Of a DNA stretch of 60,812 nt, positions 54,017 to 60,812 are shown piece by piece. Under the pieces are notes generated by a model, which had not been told where the DNA came from, ran no database searches, and was given only the letters and a program-made list of their open reading frames with translations. The DNA comes from Natronococcus jeotgali DSM 18795 (lineage in GTDB: Archaea > Halobacteriota > Halobacteria > Halobacteriales > Natrialbaceae), in the NCBI RefSeq assembly GCF_000337695.1, contig NZ_AOIA01000115.1, positions 1 to 60,812 on the forward strand. Reading direction: 5' to 3'. The number at the start of each line of letters is the position of its first letter. The first letter of the stretch is position 1. The position numbers and the translations under genes are program-made.

Positions 54017-54783
54017 CCGACGACGAAAGCGAGGCCATCGACGCGTTCGAGCGACTCGGCCTCACGAGCTACGAGGCCAAGGTCTTCATCGCGCTCCACC
54101 GCCTTGGGTCGGGAGCCGCCCGCGACGTCGCGAGCGTCACCGACGTCCCGCGATCGCAGGTGTACAGCGTCGCCGAGAGCCTCGAGGACCGGGGGCTGCT
54201 CGAGGTCCAGCAGTCCAGCCCGATCCGGTACCGACCGGTCAGTATCGACGAGGCCGAGGACACCCTCCGAAACCGCTTCGAGCGCGAACGCGAACGGGCG
54301 TTCGAGTTCGTCGACTCGGTCAAAGAGGAGTCGACGACCGAGGAGACCCAGGAGGACATCTGGACGGTGCGGAGCCGCGACCGAGTCGACGACCGGGTCG
54401 TCGACCTCCTCTCGCAGGCCGACGAGGAGATCGCGTTCGGCACCAGGCTGCCGAAGCTGGTCACGTCGGAGATCGAACGGACCCTCGAGGACCGCGCGGC
54501 CGAGGGACTCACTGTTACCGTGATCAGCAAAAACGAGACGGTTCGGGACCGCCTCGGCGCGCTCGAGGGCGTTACGACCGCCGTTCCCCCGACACACCGC
54601 GACGACGACCAGCGGTCGGGTCGGATCGTGATCGCCGACGACGACAACATCCTGCTGAGCGTCGTCGACGACGACGGCAGCGAGACGGCGATCTGGAGCG
54701 CGGGATCGCTGTTCGCCTCCGTTCTCATTCAGCTCATCGAGGCGAGCACGGCGACGCCCGAGTCGGACGCCGCGTCGCGCTAG
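54013..54783 (+). CDS. TrmB-family transcriptional regulator
   Basis: A 256-residue regulator. An N-terminal winged HTH (DAFERLGLTSYEAKVFIALHRLGSGAARDVASVTDVPRSQVYSVAESLEDRGLLEVQ) is followed by a coiled segment. A PLD-like effector region (IWTVRSRDRVDDRVVDLLSQADEEIAFGTRL, VTVISKN, GRIVIADDDNILLSVV) ends the protein. The sugar-binding C-terminal extension of TrmB itself is absent. GTG 54013 lies inside the transporter stop codon (GTGA), so the two are coupled and it probably controls that transporter. The 3' end overlaps the convergent lipoprotein gene by four bases. Confidence 0.88.
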   Translation: MTDDESEAIDAFERLGLTSYEAKVFIALHRLGSGAARDVASVTDVPRSQVYSVAESLEDRGLLEVQQSSPIRYRPVSIDEAEDTLRNRFERERERAFEFVDSVKEESTTEETQEDIWTVRSRDRVDDRVVDLLSQADEEIAFGTRLPKLVTSEIERTLEDRAAEGLTVTVISKNETVRDRLGALEGVTTAVPPTHRDDDQRSGRIVIADDDNILLSVVDDDGSETAIWSAGSLFASVLIQLIEASTATPESDAASR

Positions 54784-56153
54784 TGGCCCTCGCGGCGCAT
54801 CGTCCAGAGGTCGTCGAAGTCGATGACCTCGATCCCGTCCTCGCTATCGATGTATCCCAGTAGCTCCTCGTACTCGTCCTGTGCCATCGTGTTCTCCTGG
54901 TCGAAACCGTGGAAGTTCAGGATCGTACACTGGCGGTGGGCCGCCGCGAGGTCGATACACCGCTTCGCGATGTCGAGGTCGTGGCCGATCGTCCGGGGCA
55001 GGACGAGCGGGTCGAAGCCGTAGACCCCGGTGAGGTTGACGTCTCCCGACTGGTTGAACCCGCCCGCGTAGTAGTAGTCCGTGGCGACGTCGAGGACCGT
55101 TTGATCGAAGCTGTTGTGCGGGTACGTGATGTAGTGGCCACCCTGAAGCCCGTTGTCGACGGCCCACTGCTTGTCGCGCTCGAGGGACTCCCTGAGCTGG
55201 TCCGCCTCGAGGTCCGCGACGAAGACGTGGCTGCCGTGGGCGATGATCTGGTCGCCGGCGTCCTGGCGTTCCCGTAACTGCTCGAGGGTCAGGACGTCGT
55301 CCCGGGACCCCTGGGTCCACTGCCGAACCGCCGACTGGACCGCGTTGACGCCGTACTCGTCGTGGAGCGGACTCGCGGTGTCGTAGAAGTCGGGCGTCCC
55401 GTCGTCCCAGCAGAGCACGACGTACCCGCTCTCGGGTTTGTCGTGAACGCGGAGGTCGTCGACCCACACCTCCGCGTCGCCGGTGTTGTAGACGATCAGC
55501 TGGATCTCCTCGACTGCGTCGCGCTCGAGCGGCGTCGATCCCTCCTGGAAGGCACCCGGATTCGTCCGGAACCAACCGACGTCGTCGGCGCCGTAGGAGA
55601 CCGAGCGAAGCTGGTGGTGGGTCGACCCGCCGGAGGCGTCCGCGAGGCGGATATCGATCGCCACGTTCTCGGGGGTGGTCGTCCGCACGGCCAGCGAGAG
55701 CTCGCGGTCGGTCAGGTCCGTCGGCTCGATCTCCCGTTCGACGATGACGTTCCCGCCGTCCTCGCCGGCGAGCCGAAGACTCTGCGAGCCCTCGAACGCG
55801 ATCTCCTCGTCGGGCTCCGCGGTCCCCCGAACGACCGCCCACTCGTCGGCGTCCTCGAAGTCGTCGACCCCCTCCCCGGGCTGGCCGAACTCCTCGCGGC
55901 TGTCGTATTCCGTCTCGAGCGTTAGTTCGGGAGACTCGACCTCGTCTTCACCCTCGTCCTCACCTTCGGGTTCGTCGTCGCCCTCGTCTTCGGTGTCGTC
56001 CGCCGGCGGGTCACCGTTATCGTCCGTCGTCTCGTTCGTCCCATCGTTGCCGTTCCCGGACGCATTCGACTCGGAGCAGCCGGCCAGGCCGGTTGCCATC
56101 GTCGCTCCGGACAGCGCGAGGAATCGTCGTCGAGTGTTCGGTCGGTCCACCAT
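54780..56153 (-). CDS. Polysaccharide-deacetylase-like lipoprotein
   Basis: A 457-residue exported protein. A Tat motif TRRRFLAL and lipobox GLAGC (Cys26) are followed by an Asp/Glu/Gly-rich linker (about 30-75). A beta-sandwich carbohydrate-binding-like domain (about 80-240; FEGSQSLRLAGE, VWVDDLRVHDK) and a NodB-like domain (about 245-455) complete it. NodB motif 1 is CWDDGTPDF. The LNFHGF motif near 414 is present, but the metal His pair reads AHGSHVF, one residue shorter than HxxxH. It may deacetylate or only bind surface polysaccharide. The start codon sits in a perfect ATATTACGTAATAT palindrome. Confidence 0.82.
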   Translation of the reverse strand: MVDRPNTRRRFLALSGATMATGLAGCSESNASGNGNDGTNETTDDNGDPPADDTEDEGDDEPEGEDEGEDEVESPELTLETEYDSREEFGQPGEGVDDFEDADEWAVVRGTAEPDEEIAFEGSQSLRLAGEDGGNVIVEREIEPTDLTDRELSLAVRTTTPENVAIDIRLADASGGSTHHQLRSVSYGADDVGWFRTNPGAFQEGSTPLERDAVEEIQLIVYNTGDAEVWVDDLRVHDKPESGYVVLCWDDGTPDFYDTASPLHDEYGVNAVQSAVRQWTQGSRDDVLTLEQLRERQDAGDQIIAHGSHVFVADLEADQLRESLERDKQWAVDNGLQGGHYITYPHNSFDQTVLDVATDYYYAGGFNQSGDVNLTGVYGFDPLVLPRTIGHDLDIAKRCIDLAAAHRQCTILNFHGFDQENTMAQDEYEELLGYIDSEDGIEVIDFDDLWTMRREGH

Positions 56154-56165
56154 ATTACGTAATAT
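56152..56165. promoter_or_regulatory. Perfect 14-base palindrome at the lipoprotein start
   Basis: ATATTACGTAATAT is perfectly self-complementary and includes the start codon on the minus strand. It lies in an A/T-rich gap (56154-56200) that must also hold the promoter. It could be an operator overlapping the transcription and translation start. Confidence 0.4.
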
Positions 56166-56358
56166 TTGAAATTCAATAACTATTATACTTTCGTCCGATT
56201 CGCTGACGGATCGACTCGCTCCGGCGACGATGGCGCGAGGGAATCGTCGCTCACAATCGCTCGAATCGGCGGTAGGATCGCCGTTCGGAGAGGGTTACGA
56301 ACTGCACCTCCACACGAAAGCCCCGTCCTCTTCCCGTCGCCGACGCTACGGCGAGCGT

Positions 56359-56742
56359 ATGATCGGCGCACTCACCGTCGGGAAGAAGGCCGTCACGTTC
56401 GGGTACAAACGCTTCGGCGTTCCGGGAGCCGTCGCTTCCGGAGGGATCGCTCTGGCGGGATACGTGGCCGTCCGCCGGGCCCTGCAGTCGGCGACGGAGT
56501 CGGGCGACGTCGATTCGGCCATCGACGCGACGACGATCGAGGACGCGGTCGAGGACGACGGGATGGGCGCGGTTACCGATTCCGAGGTCCTCGAGGACGC
56601 GATCGACCGGGACGAGCTCGAGTCGGACGTCGAGATGGACGACGTGCAGTCGTCGGTCGAGGACGAGGCCGACGCCGCCGAGGCCGAACTCGACGACGTC
56701 GAAGACGAGAACGACGCCGACGCAGCGGACGATAACAGCTAA
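56359..56742 (+). CDS. Small membrane-associated protein with acidic tail
   Basis: A 127-residue protein. A basic, partly hydrophobic N-terminus (MIGALTVGKKAVTFGYKRFGVPGAVASGGIALAGYVAVRRAL) may make one membrane helix. A long Asp/Glu-rich tail follows (about 45-127), ending DVEDENDADAADDNS. Such basic-helix plus acidic-tail proteins are frequent in haloarchaea, and their role is unknown. ATG 56359 is taken, since the upstream alternative at 56230 translates to Ser/Arg-rich sequence. The stop lies six bases before the convergent MaoC stop. Confidence 0.65.
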   Translation: MIGALTVGKKAVTFGYKRFGVPGAVASGGIALAGYVAVRRALQSATESGDVDSAIDATTIEDAVEDDGMGAVTDSEVLEDAIDRDELESDVEMDDVQSSVEDEADAAEAELDDVEDENDADAADDNS

Positions 56743-56748
56743 AGTCCG

Positions 56749-57204
56749 CTATTTTACGAGCGTTAGCAGCTCACAGGAGAGCGCGACCGACCCGTCGTCG
56801 GTCACGAGGCGCGTCTCGTAGCGGGCGAGCCCGTTGCCCACGGGGTGATCGCGGGGCTCTTTCTCGAGGAGTTCGGACTCCGCGTGGACCGTCGTCCCCA
56901 TCGTCACGGGTTCGACGAACCGCAGCGAGTCGACGCCGTAGAACGCGACCGTCTCGGGTCGCTCGTGGCGGTGCTGCCAGAGCAGCCCCGTCGTCACGGC
57001 GAACAACAGGGCACCGTGGGCGATCGGCTCGCCGAACGGCAGGTCCGCGGTGTAGCTCTCGCTCAGATGGAGCGGGTTGAAATCCCCGCTAACGCCCGCA
57101 AACTCGCGCACGTCCGCTTCGGTGAGCGTCCGCGAATGGGTAACGACCTCGTGGCCGACCTCGAGGTCGTCGAACCGAACCCGCTCGTCGTTCGTATCGC
57201 TCAT
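56749..57204 (-). CDS. MaoC-family (R)-specific enoyl-CoA hydratase
   Basis: A 151-residue single hot-dog protein. The hydratase-2 signature is complete: catalytic Asp41 and His46 in GDFNPLHLSESYTADLPFGEPIAHGALLF. It adds water to enoyl-CoA to give (R)-3-hydroxyacyl-CoA, for beta-oxidation or polyhydroxyalkanoate supply. Its ATG directly follows the stop of the HCDH-ECH fusion with no gap, so it is the last gene of the acyl-CoA operon. Confidence 0.9.
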   Translation of the reverse strand: MSDTNDERVRFDDLEVGHEVVTHSRTLTEADVREFAGVSGDFNPLHLSESYTADLPFGEPIAHGALLFAVTTGLLWQHRHERPETVAFYGVDSLRFVEPVTMGTTVHAESELLEKEPRDHPVGNGLARYETRLVTDDGSVALSCELLTLVK

Positions 57205-59166
57205 CTACCGCCCCTCGAACTCCGGCTCGCGGTCCTCGGCGAACGCGGCGGTCCCCTCCCGGACGTCGTCGGTGCCGATCAGCAGGCCGAACCCCTGGCT
57301 CTCCATCGCCAGCGCCGCCTCGAGGCTGGCGTCCTCGCCGCGGTTCATCACTTTCTTGGCGACCTCGAGGCCCAGCGGCGGCCCCTCGCGCAGGTCGTCG
57401 ACGAATGTCGCGACGGTCTCCTCGAACGCCTCGCGGTCGACGGCCCGGTTGACCAGTCCCCACCGCTCGGCCCGTTCTGCGTCGACGTGGTTCCCCCGGA
57501 AGACGAGCTCCTTCGCGCGAGTCTCCCCGAGGACGCGCAACAGTCGCTGCGTGCCGCCTCCGCCCGGAATCAGCCCGAGGCCGATCTCGGGCGCGCCGAA
57601 CGACGACCGCTTCGTCGCGATCCGCAGGTCGCAGGCGAGCGCGAGCTCGAGGCCGGCGCCCAGACAGTAGCCGTCGACCGTCGCGAGTACGGGCCGGGGG
57701 AACTCGTTGACCGTCTCGAACGCCGGCGTGATGTCCATCGCGTCGGTCGGCTCGAGCGAGTCGAAACCGGAGATGTCCGCCCCGGCACTGAAGGCGCGGT
57801 CGCCGGTGCCCTCGATCGTCGCGCACCGGAGCCCGTCGGTATCGACCGTCGAGAACAGATCGTCGATCTCCTCGAGCAGGTCCGCGGAGAGGGCGTTCAT
57901 CCGCTCGGGCCGGTCGAGTTCGACCTCGAGCACGCCGTCCTCGACCTCGGCGTTCAGGTAGCGGTAGGAATCGAGGTCGCCCGCGCCGCCGTCGCCGTAC
58001 TCGTGAAAGCCCGCGCCGGCGTCCTCGCCGGTCTTCCCCGCCGCGACGAGTTCTCGCAGGTACGGGTGGGGTTCGAACCGGTCGTCGCCGGTCTCCTCGA
58101 ACCTGGTCTCGAGTTTCTCGAGGACGGTATCGAGGCCGATCCCGTCCCCGCGACGGCAGATTCCCTCGGGGAAACCGAGGCCGAGGCGGACGCCGGTGTC
58201 GATCGCCTCGGAGGTCGCGACGTCCTCGCCGACCAGATACGCCGCGCGATTGACCATCCGCGCTTCGACCTGCAACGTGTCGAACCCCTCCCCCTGGCCG
58301 GGTTCGTAGTCGGGACCGTCACTGCTCTCGTAGTCGTAGAACCCCTTCCCGGTCTTCTTCCCCAGTTCTTCGGCTTCGACCTTCTCGGCGATCGCGGGCG
58401 GGACGTCCTCGCCGGCCTCCTTACGGACGTGATAACTGACGTCGATCCCCGTCAGGTCGGCGAGCTCGAACGGCCCCATCGGATACCCCCGCTCGTGGAC
58501 CATCGCGGCGTCGGCCTGGCGGACCTCGGCGTCGCCCTCGGAGACCATCCATGCGGGTTCGCCGATGAACGGACCGACGATCGTGTTGACGACGAAGCCC
58601 CGCACGTCCTTGCGGACGTAGATCGGCGTTTTGCCGATCGACTCGACCCAGTCGTGGCCGGCCTCGGCCGCGGCGTCGCTCGTCTCCGCCCCGTAGATCA
58701 CCTCGACGAGGTCCATCTTCACGGGCGGATTGAAGAAGTGCAGGCCGAGCACGCGCTCGGGCGTGTCGACGGCCGCGGCGACGTCCGTGATCGGCAGGCT
58801 CGAGGTGTTCGTCGCCAGCAGGGCGTCCTCGTCGGCAAACCGTTCGAGGTTGGCGAAGAGCTCGCGTTTCAGCTCGAGGTTTTCGGGCGCGGCCTCGATC
58901 ACGAGGTCGGCGTCGGCGACCGCGTTCTCGAGGTCGGTCGTCGTCTCGATGCGCTCGAGGATCGCGTCGGCGGACTCCTCGAGGCGCTCTCTCTCCGCGA
59001 GCTTCTCGAGGCTCCAGCGGATCGACTCGTAGCCGTCCTCGACGTACTCGGGCTCGATATCCCGGAGGACGACGTCGTACCCCGCCATCGCGGTTACTTC
59101 GGCGATTCCGTGGCCCATGTTCCCCGCGCCGAGGACGGCGACGCGGTCGACGGTATCATCTAACAC
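57205..59166 (-). CDS. 3-hydroxyacyl-CoA dehydrogenase / enoyl-CoA hydratase fusion
   Basis: A 653-residue bifunctional beta-oxidation enzyme. An N-terminal NAD domain (VAVLGAGNMGHGIAE, residues 9-23) and catalytic-His segment LGLHFFNPPVKMDLVE lead into C-terminal HCDH domains (GFVVNTIVGPFIGEPAWM, KTGKGFYDYES). A crotonase domain (about 400-653; RAFSAGADISGF, CLGAGLELALACDLRIA, APEIGLGLIPGGGGTQRLL) ends it. The order is dehydrogenase first, the reverse of bacterial FadB. The frame is open to a TTG at 59217. GTG 59166 is preferred because it gives the usual eight-residue lead before the NAD motif. Confidence 0.92.
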   Translation of the reverse strand: MLDDTVDRVAVLGAGNMGHGIAEVTAMAGYDVVLRDIEPEYVEDGYESIRWSLEKLAERERLEESADAILERIETTTDLENAVADADLVIEAAPENLELKRELFANLERFADEDALLATNTSSLPITDVAAAVDTPERVLGLHFFNPPVKMDLVEVIYGAETSDAAAEAGHDWVESIGKTPIYVRKDVRGFVVNTIVGPFIGEPAWMVSEGDAEVRQADAAMVHERGYPMGPFELADLTGIDVSYHVRKEAGEDVPPAIAEKVEAEELGKKTGKGFYDYESSDGPDYEPGQGEGFDTLQVEARMVNRAAYLVGEDVATSEAIDTGVRLGLGFPEGICRRGDGIGLDTVLEKLETRFEETGDDRFEPHPYLRELVAAGKTGEDAGAGFHEYGDGGAGDLDSYRYLNAEVEDGVLEVELDRPERMNALSADLLEEIDDLFSTVDTDGLRCATIEGTGDRAFSAGADISGFDSLEPTDAMDITPAFETVNEFPRPVLATVDGYCLGAGLELALACDLRIATKRSSFGAPEIGLGLIPGGGGTQRLLRVLGETRAKELVFRGNHVDAERAERWGLVNRAVDREAFEETVATFVDDLREGPPLGLEVAKKVMNRGEDASLEAALAMESQGFGLLIGTDDVREGTAAFAEDREPEFEGR

Positions 59167-59283
59167 GGCCGTGACATCAGCCGGAGCCGCCTTAACTCCA
59201 CCGAACTGAGTTACCAATGTTAACTAAATCGCCGCGCTTTCGTACAACGCGTACCGGGACGATCCGAACGCCGGCGGCGGTAA

Positions 59284-59736
59284 CTACTCGTGGTCGCGGC
59301 GCTCGAGGATCGTGCTCCCGATCCAGTGCATGACCAGCTCGTCGTCCCCGTTGTGCGTCTCGAGGCGGCTCCTGAGATACCCGCGATCCGAGCGGCTCTC
59401 GGAGGCCCGTTTCTCGAGGACTTCCGTCCGCACCGAGAGCGTGTCGCCCGGTTTGACGGGCTGGTGCCAGCGCAGTTCGTCGACGCCGGGCGAGCCCATC
59501 GAGGCCCAGTCGTCCTCGTCGTCGGGGCCCTCGACGAGCAGCCGCATCGATATCGCCGCAGTGTGCCACCCCGAGGCGACCAGTTGGCCGAACATGCTGT
59601 CGGCCGCTGCCTCGGCGTCGACGTGAAACGGCTGGGGGTCGTACCGTTCGGCGAACTCGATCACCTCCTCCTCGGTAACCTCGTACTCGCCGAACTCGCG
59701 TGTCTCTCCGACCGCGAAGTCTTCGAAGTACCGCAT
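59284..59736 (-). CDS. MaoC-family dehydratase
   Basis: A 150-residue hot-dog protein. Catalytic-type Asp33 and His38 lie in AERYDPQPFHVDAEAA, with the SMFGQLVASGWHTAAISMRLL helix. It is a distinct paralogue of the MaoC protein at 56749, closer to the acyl dehydratase group that acts on branched or modified acyl-CoA. Its ATG overlaps the stop of the APH-type gene by one base (TAATG), so they are coupled. A 117-base gap separates it from the downstream HCDH-ECH gene. Confidence 0.88.
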   Translation of the reverse strand: MRYFEDFAVGETREFGEYEVTEEEVIEFAERYDPQPFHVDAEAAADSMFGQLVASGWHTAAISMRLLVEGPDDEDDWASMGSPGVDELRWHQPVKPGDTLSVRTEVLEKRASESRSDRGYLRSRLETHNGDDELVMHWIGSTILERRDHE

Positions 59737-60796
59737 TACAGGGGCTCACCTCCCTCGACGATTCGCAGCGCTCGCTCGGCCAGCGCCGGCACGCGCGCTT
59801 CCATCTTCGGGTACATCGGGTCGTCGCTGTTGCCCTCGAGGTAGCGCCGGAAGAACATCTCGCCGAGCGCGGCGAGCTTGTACACGGCAAGCGCGCGGTA
59901 GAACCGCTCGTGCTCGAAGGCGAGACCCGTTCGCTCCTCCCAGCGCTCGACCAGCTCGAGCCGGCTCGGATACCCCTCCCGTTCCATGAACGTCGCCGTC
60001 AGCTCCGGGACGGCGGGGTCGGGATCTTTCGGGTCCCGCCAGTACGACAGCATCCACCCCAGGTCGGCGAGGGGGTCGCCCAGCGTGGCCATCTCCCAGT
60101 CGAAGACGCCGACGAGTTCCGGGCGAGATTTGGGCTCGCGGACGTCGTCCGCTCGCTCGTCCCGGGACGCGTCGCGTCCCGCTGGGCCGTACATCACGTT
60201 GTCGAGCTTGTAGTCGCCGTGGACGAGCGTATGCGGGTGCTCCTCGGGGACGTTCTCCTGGAGCCACGAGCCGACCTCGTAGAGGTCCGGCACCTCCCGC
60301 TCCTCGACGGTCGTCTCGAACGCCCACATGAGCTGCTGACTCCAGCGCTCGACCTGGCGCTCGGTGTAGCCCGGCGGGTGGCCGAACTCCTCGAGGCCGA
60401 CCGCCTCGTAGTCGACCTCGTGGATCGCCGCCAGCGTGTCCACCAGCTCCTCGCCGATCCGCTGGCGGGCGACGGGATCGGCGAAGCGGTTGGGCTCGCT
60501 CTCGCGGAGGACGTCGCCCGCGAGTCGCTCCATCACGTAGAAGTCGCTGCCGATGACGTCGTGGTCCTCGCAGGCGAGCACGGGTTCGGGGACGGGGACG
60601 GCAGTGTCGACCAACGCCTTCGTCACGCGGTACTCCCGGAGCACGTCGTGGGCCGTCTCGGCCGTCTCGCCCGGCGGCGGCCGCCTGATTACCAGCTCGC
60701 GGTCGCCCCAGGTAACGAACAGCGTCTCGTTGGAGTGGCCCTCCCGGTGACGTTCGATCTCGTAGCGCTCGACGGCGCCCAGGTGCTCCTCGAGGG
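59736..60796 (-). CDS. APH/ACAD10-type phosphotransferase, 5' end missing
   Basis: A kinase-fold protein related to aminoglycoside phosphotransferases and the N-terminal domain of ACAD10/11. The catalytic loop is HTLVHGDYKLDNVMY and the metal-binding segment GVFDWEMATLGDPLADLGW. The frame stays open to the right edge (...LEEHLGAVERYEIERHREGHSNETLFVTWGDRELVIRRPP). The N-terminus is lost where genomic sequence gives way to adapter at 60797. Family members near beta-oxidation genes phosphorylate hydroxyacyl substrates. It starts the probable operon with the MaoC and HCDH-ECH genes. Confidence 0.85.
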
Positions 60797-60812
60797 CTGT
60801 CTCTTATACACA
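60797..60812 (+). other. Tn5/Nextera mosaic-end adapter sequence (not genomic)
   Basis: The last 16 bases, CTGTCTCTTATACACA, are the start of the 19-bp transposase mosaic end used in Nextera libraries. Composition changes abruptly here and the match is exact, so the contig end carries untrimmed adapter. Genomic sequence probably stops at about 60796. Confidence 0.93.

Noticed and set aside
59167-59217. TTG start for the HCDH-ECH fusion at 59217
   Set aside because: It would add 17 residues before the NAD-binding motif that relatives lack. GTG 59166 gives the normal N-terminus, though the longer form cannot be excluded.
1-60812. tRNA or rRNA genes, CRISPR arrays, full insertion sequences
   Set aside because: I looked for tRNA T-arm/acceptor patterns, regularly spaced repeats, and transposase motifs with terminal repeats, and found none that hold up by eye.

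Overview
This window is chromosomal DNA from a halophilic archaeon (class Halobacteria, plausibly order Natrialbales). The base composition is very GC-rich. Nearly every predicted protein is loaded with Asp and Glu, as expected for a salt-in cytoplasm. Many start codons lie about 26-35 bases after a TATA-like box, which fits leaderless archaeal transcripts. Recognisable archaeal or haloarchaeal genes include Pelota, RqcH, a Lrp/AsnC regulator, a TrmB regulator, a Bat-type HTH regulator, Tat-type lipoproteins and a haloarchaeal-style HCDH-ECH fusion.

Layout. 1-9650: the end of a truncated gene, an HTH-phosphoribosyltransferase, a Bat-type regulator, a membrane methyltransferase, thrS, two tandem TenA-family genes, a HAD phosphatase overlapping a class II aldolase, a NUDIX hydrolase, pyrE, an unknown gene and a pterin carbinolamine dehydratase. 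9786-19219: a catabolic block with an ectoine hydrolase (DoeA/EutD-like) and glutamate dehydrogenase, an FAD/Fe-S oxidoreductase with a D-2-hydroxyacid dehydrogenase, and an AbgA-like M20 hydrolase overlapping a threonine ammonia-lyase-like gene. The control regions of these units share a TACACAA-containing motif. 19360-29040: a membrane histidine kinase, an alcohol dehydrogenase, a Gfo/Idh/MocA oxidoreductase, a second D-2-hydroxyacid dehydrogenase, an HD phosphohydrolase, an amidohydrolase, a thioredoxin-fold lipoprotein and a ferredoxin-reductase-like protein. 29041-29345 is non-coding with consecutive hairpins.

30187-32340 is rqcH. It is followed by a hairpin-rich non-coding stretch and two visibly lower-GC genes (a DUF7344-like regulator and a small membrane protein) that look acquired. 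33971-38594 is a thiamine ABC transporter (thiB, thiP, thiQ), with a thiamine-binding MTH1187-type gene placed in the opposite orientation between thiB and thiP. 38812-44290 holds small conserved genes, an 88-base inverted repeat, a siroheme nitrite/sulfite reductase, pelA and a Lrp/AsnC regulator. 44436-49367 holds an Lhr-type helicase, a zinc alcohol dehydrogenase and a metallo-beta-lactamase protein.

49541-54783 encodes a very long MMPL/RND transporter, with a repetitive coiled-coil insertion, overlapping a TrmB regulator. A polysaccharide-deacetylase-like lipoprotein and a small membrane protein follow. The window ends in a fatty-acid/acyl-CoA operon: APH kinase, MaoC, HCDH-ECH, MaoC. The last 16 bases match the Tn5/Nextera mosaic end, so the right edge is a contig end with adapter and the APH gene is cut there.

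The strongest lead for an undescribed system is the candidate archaeal ectoine/hydroxyectoine catabolic regulon at 9715-19219. It has no DoeB-type deacetylase but contains an M20 hydrolase that could replace it.
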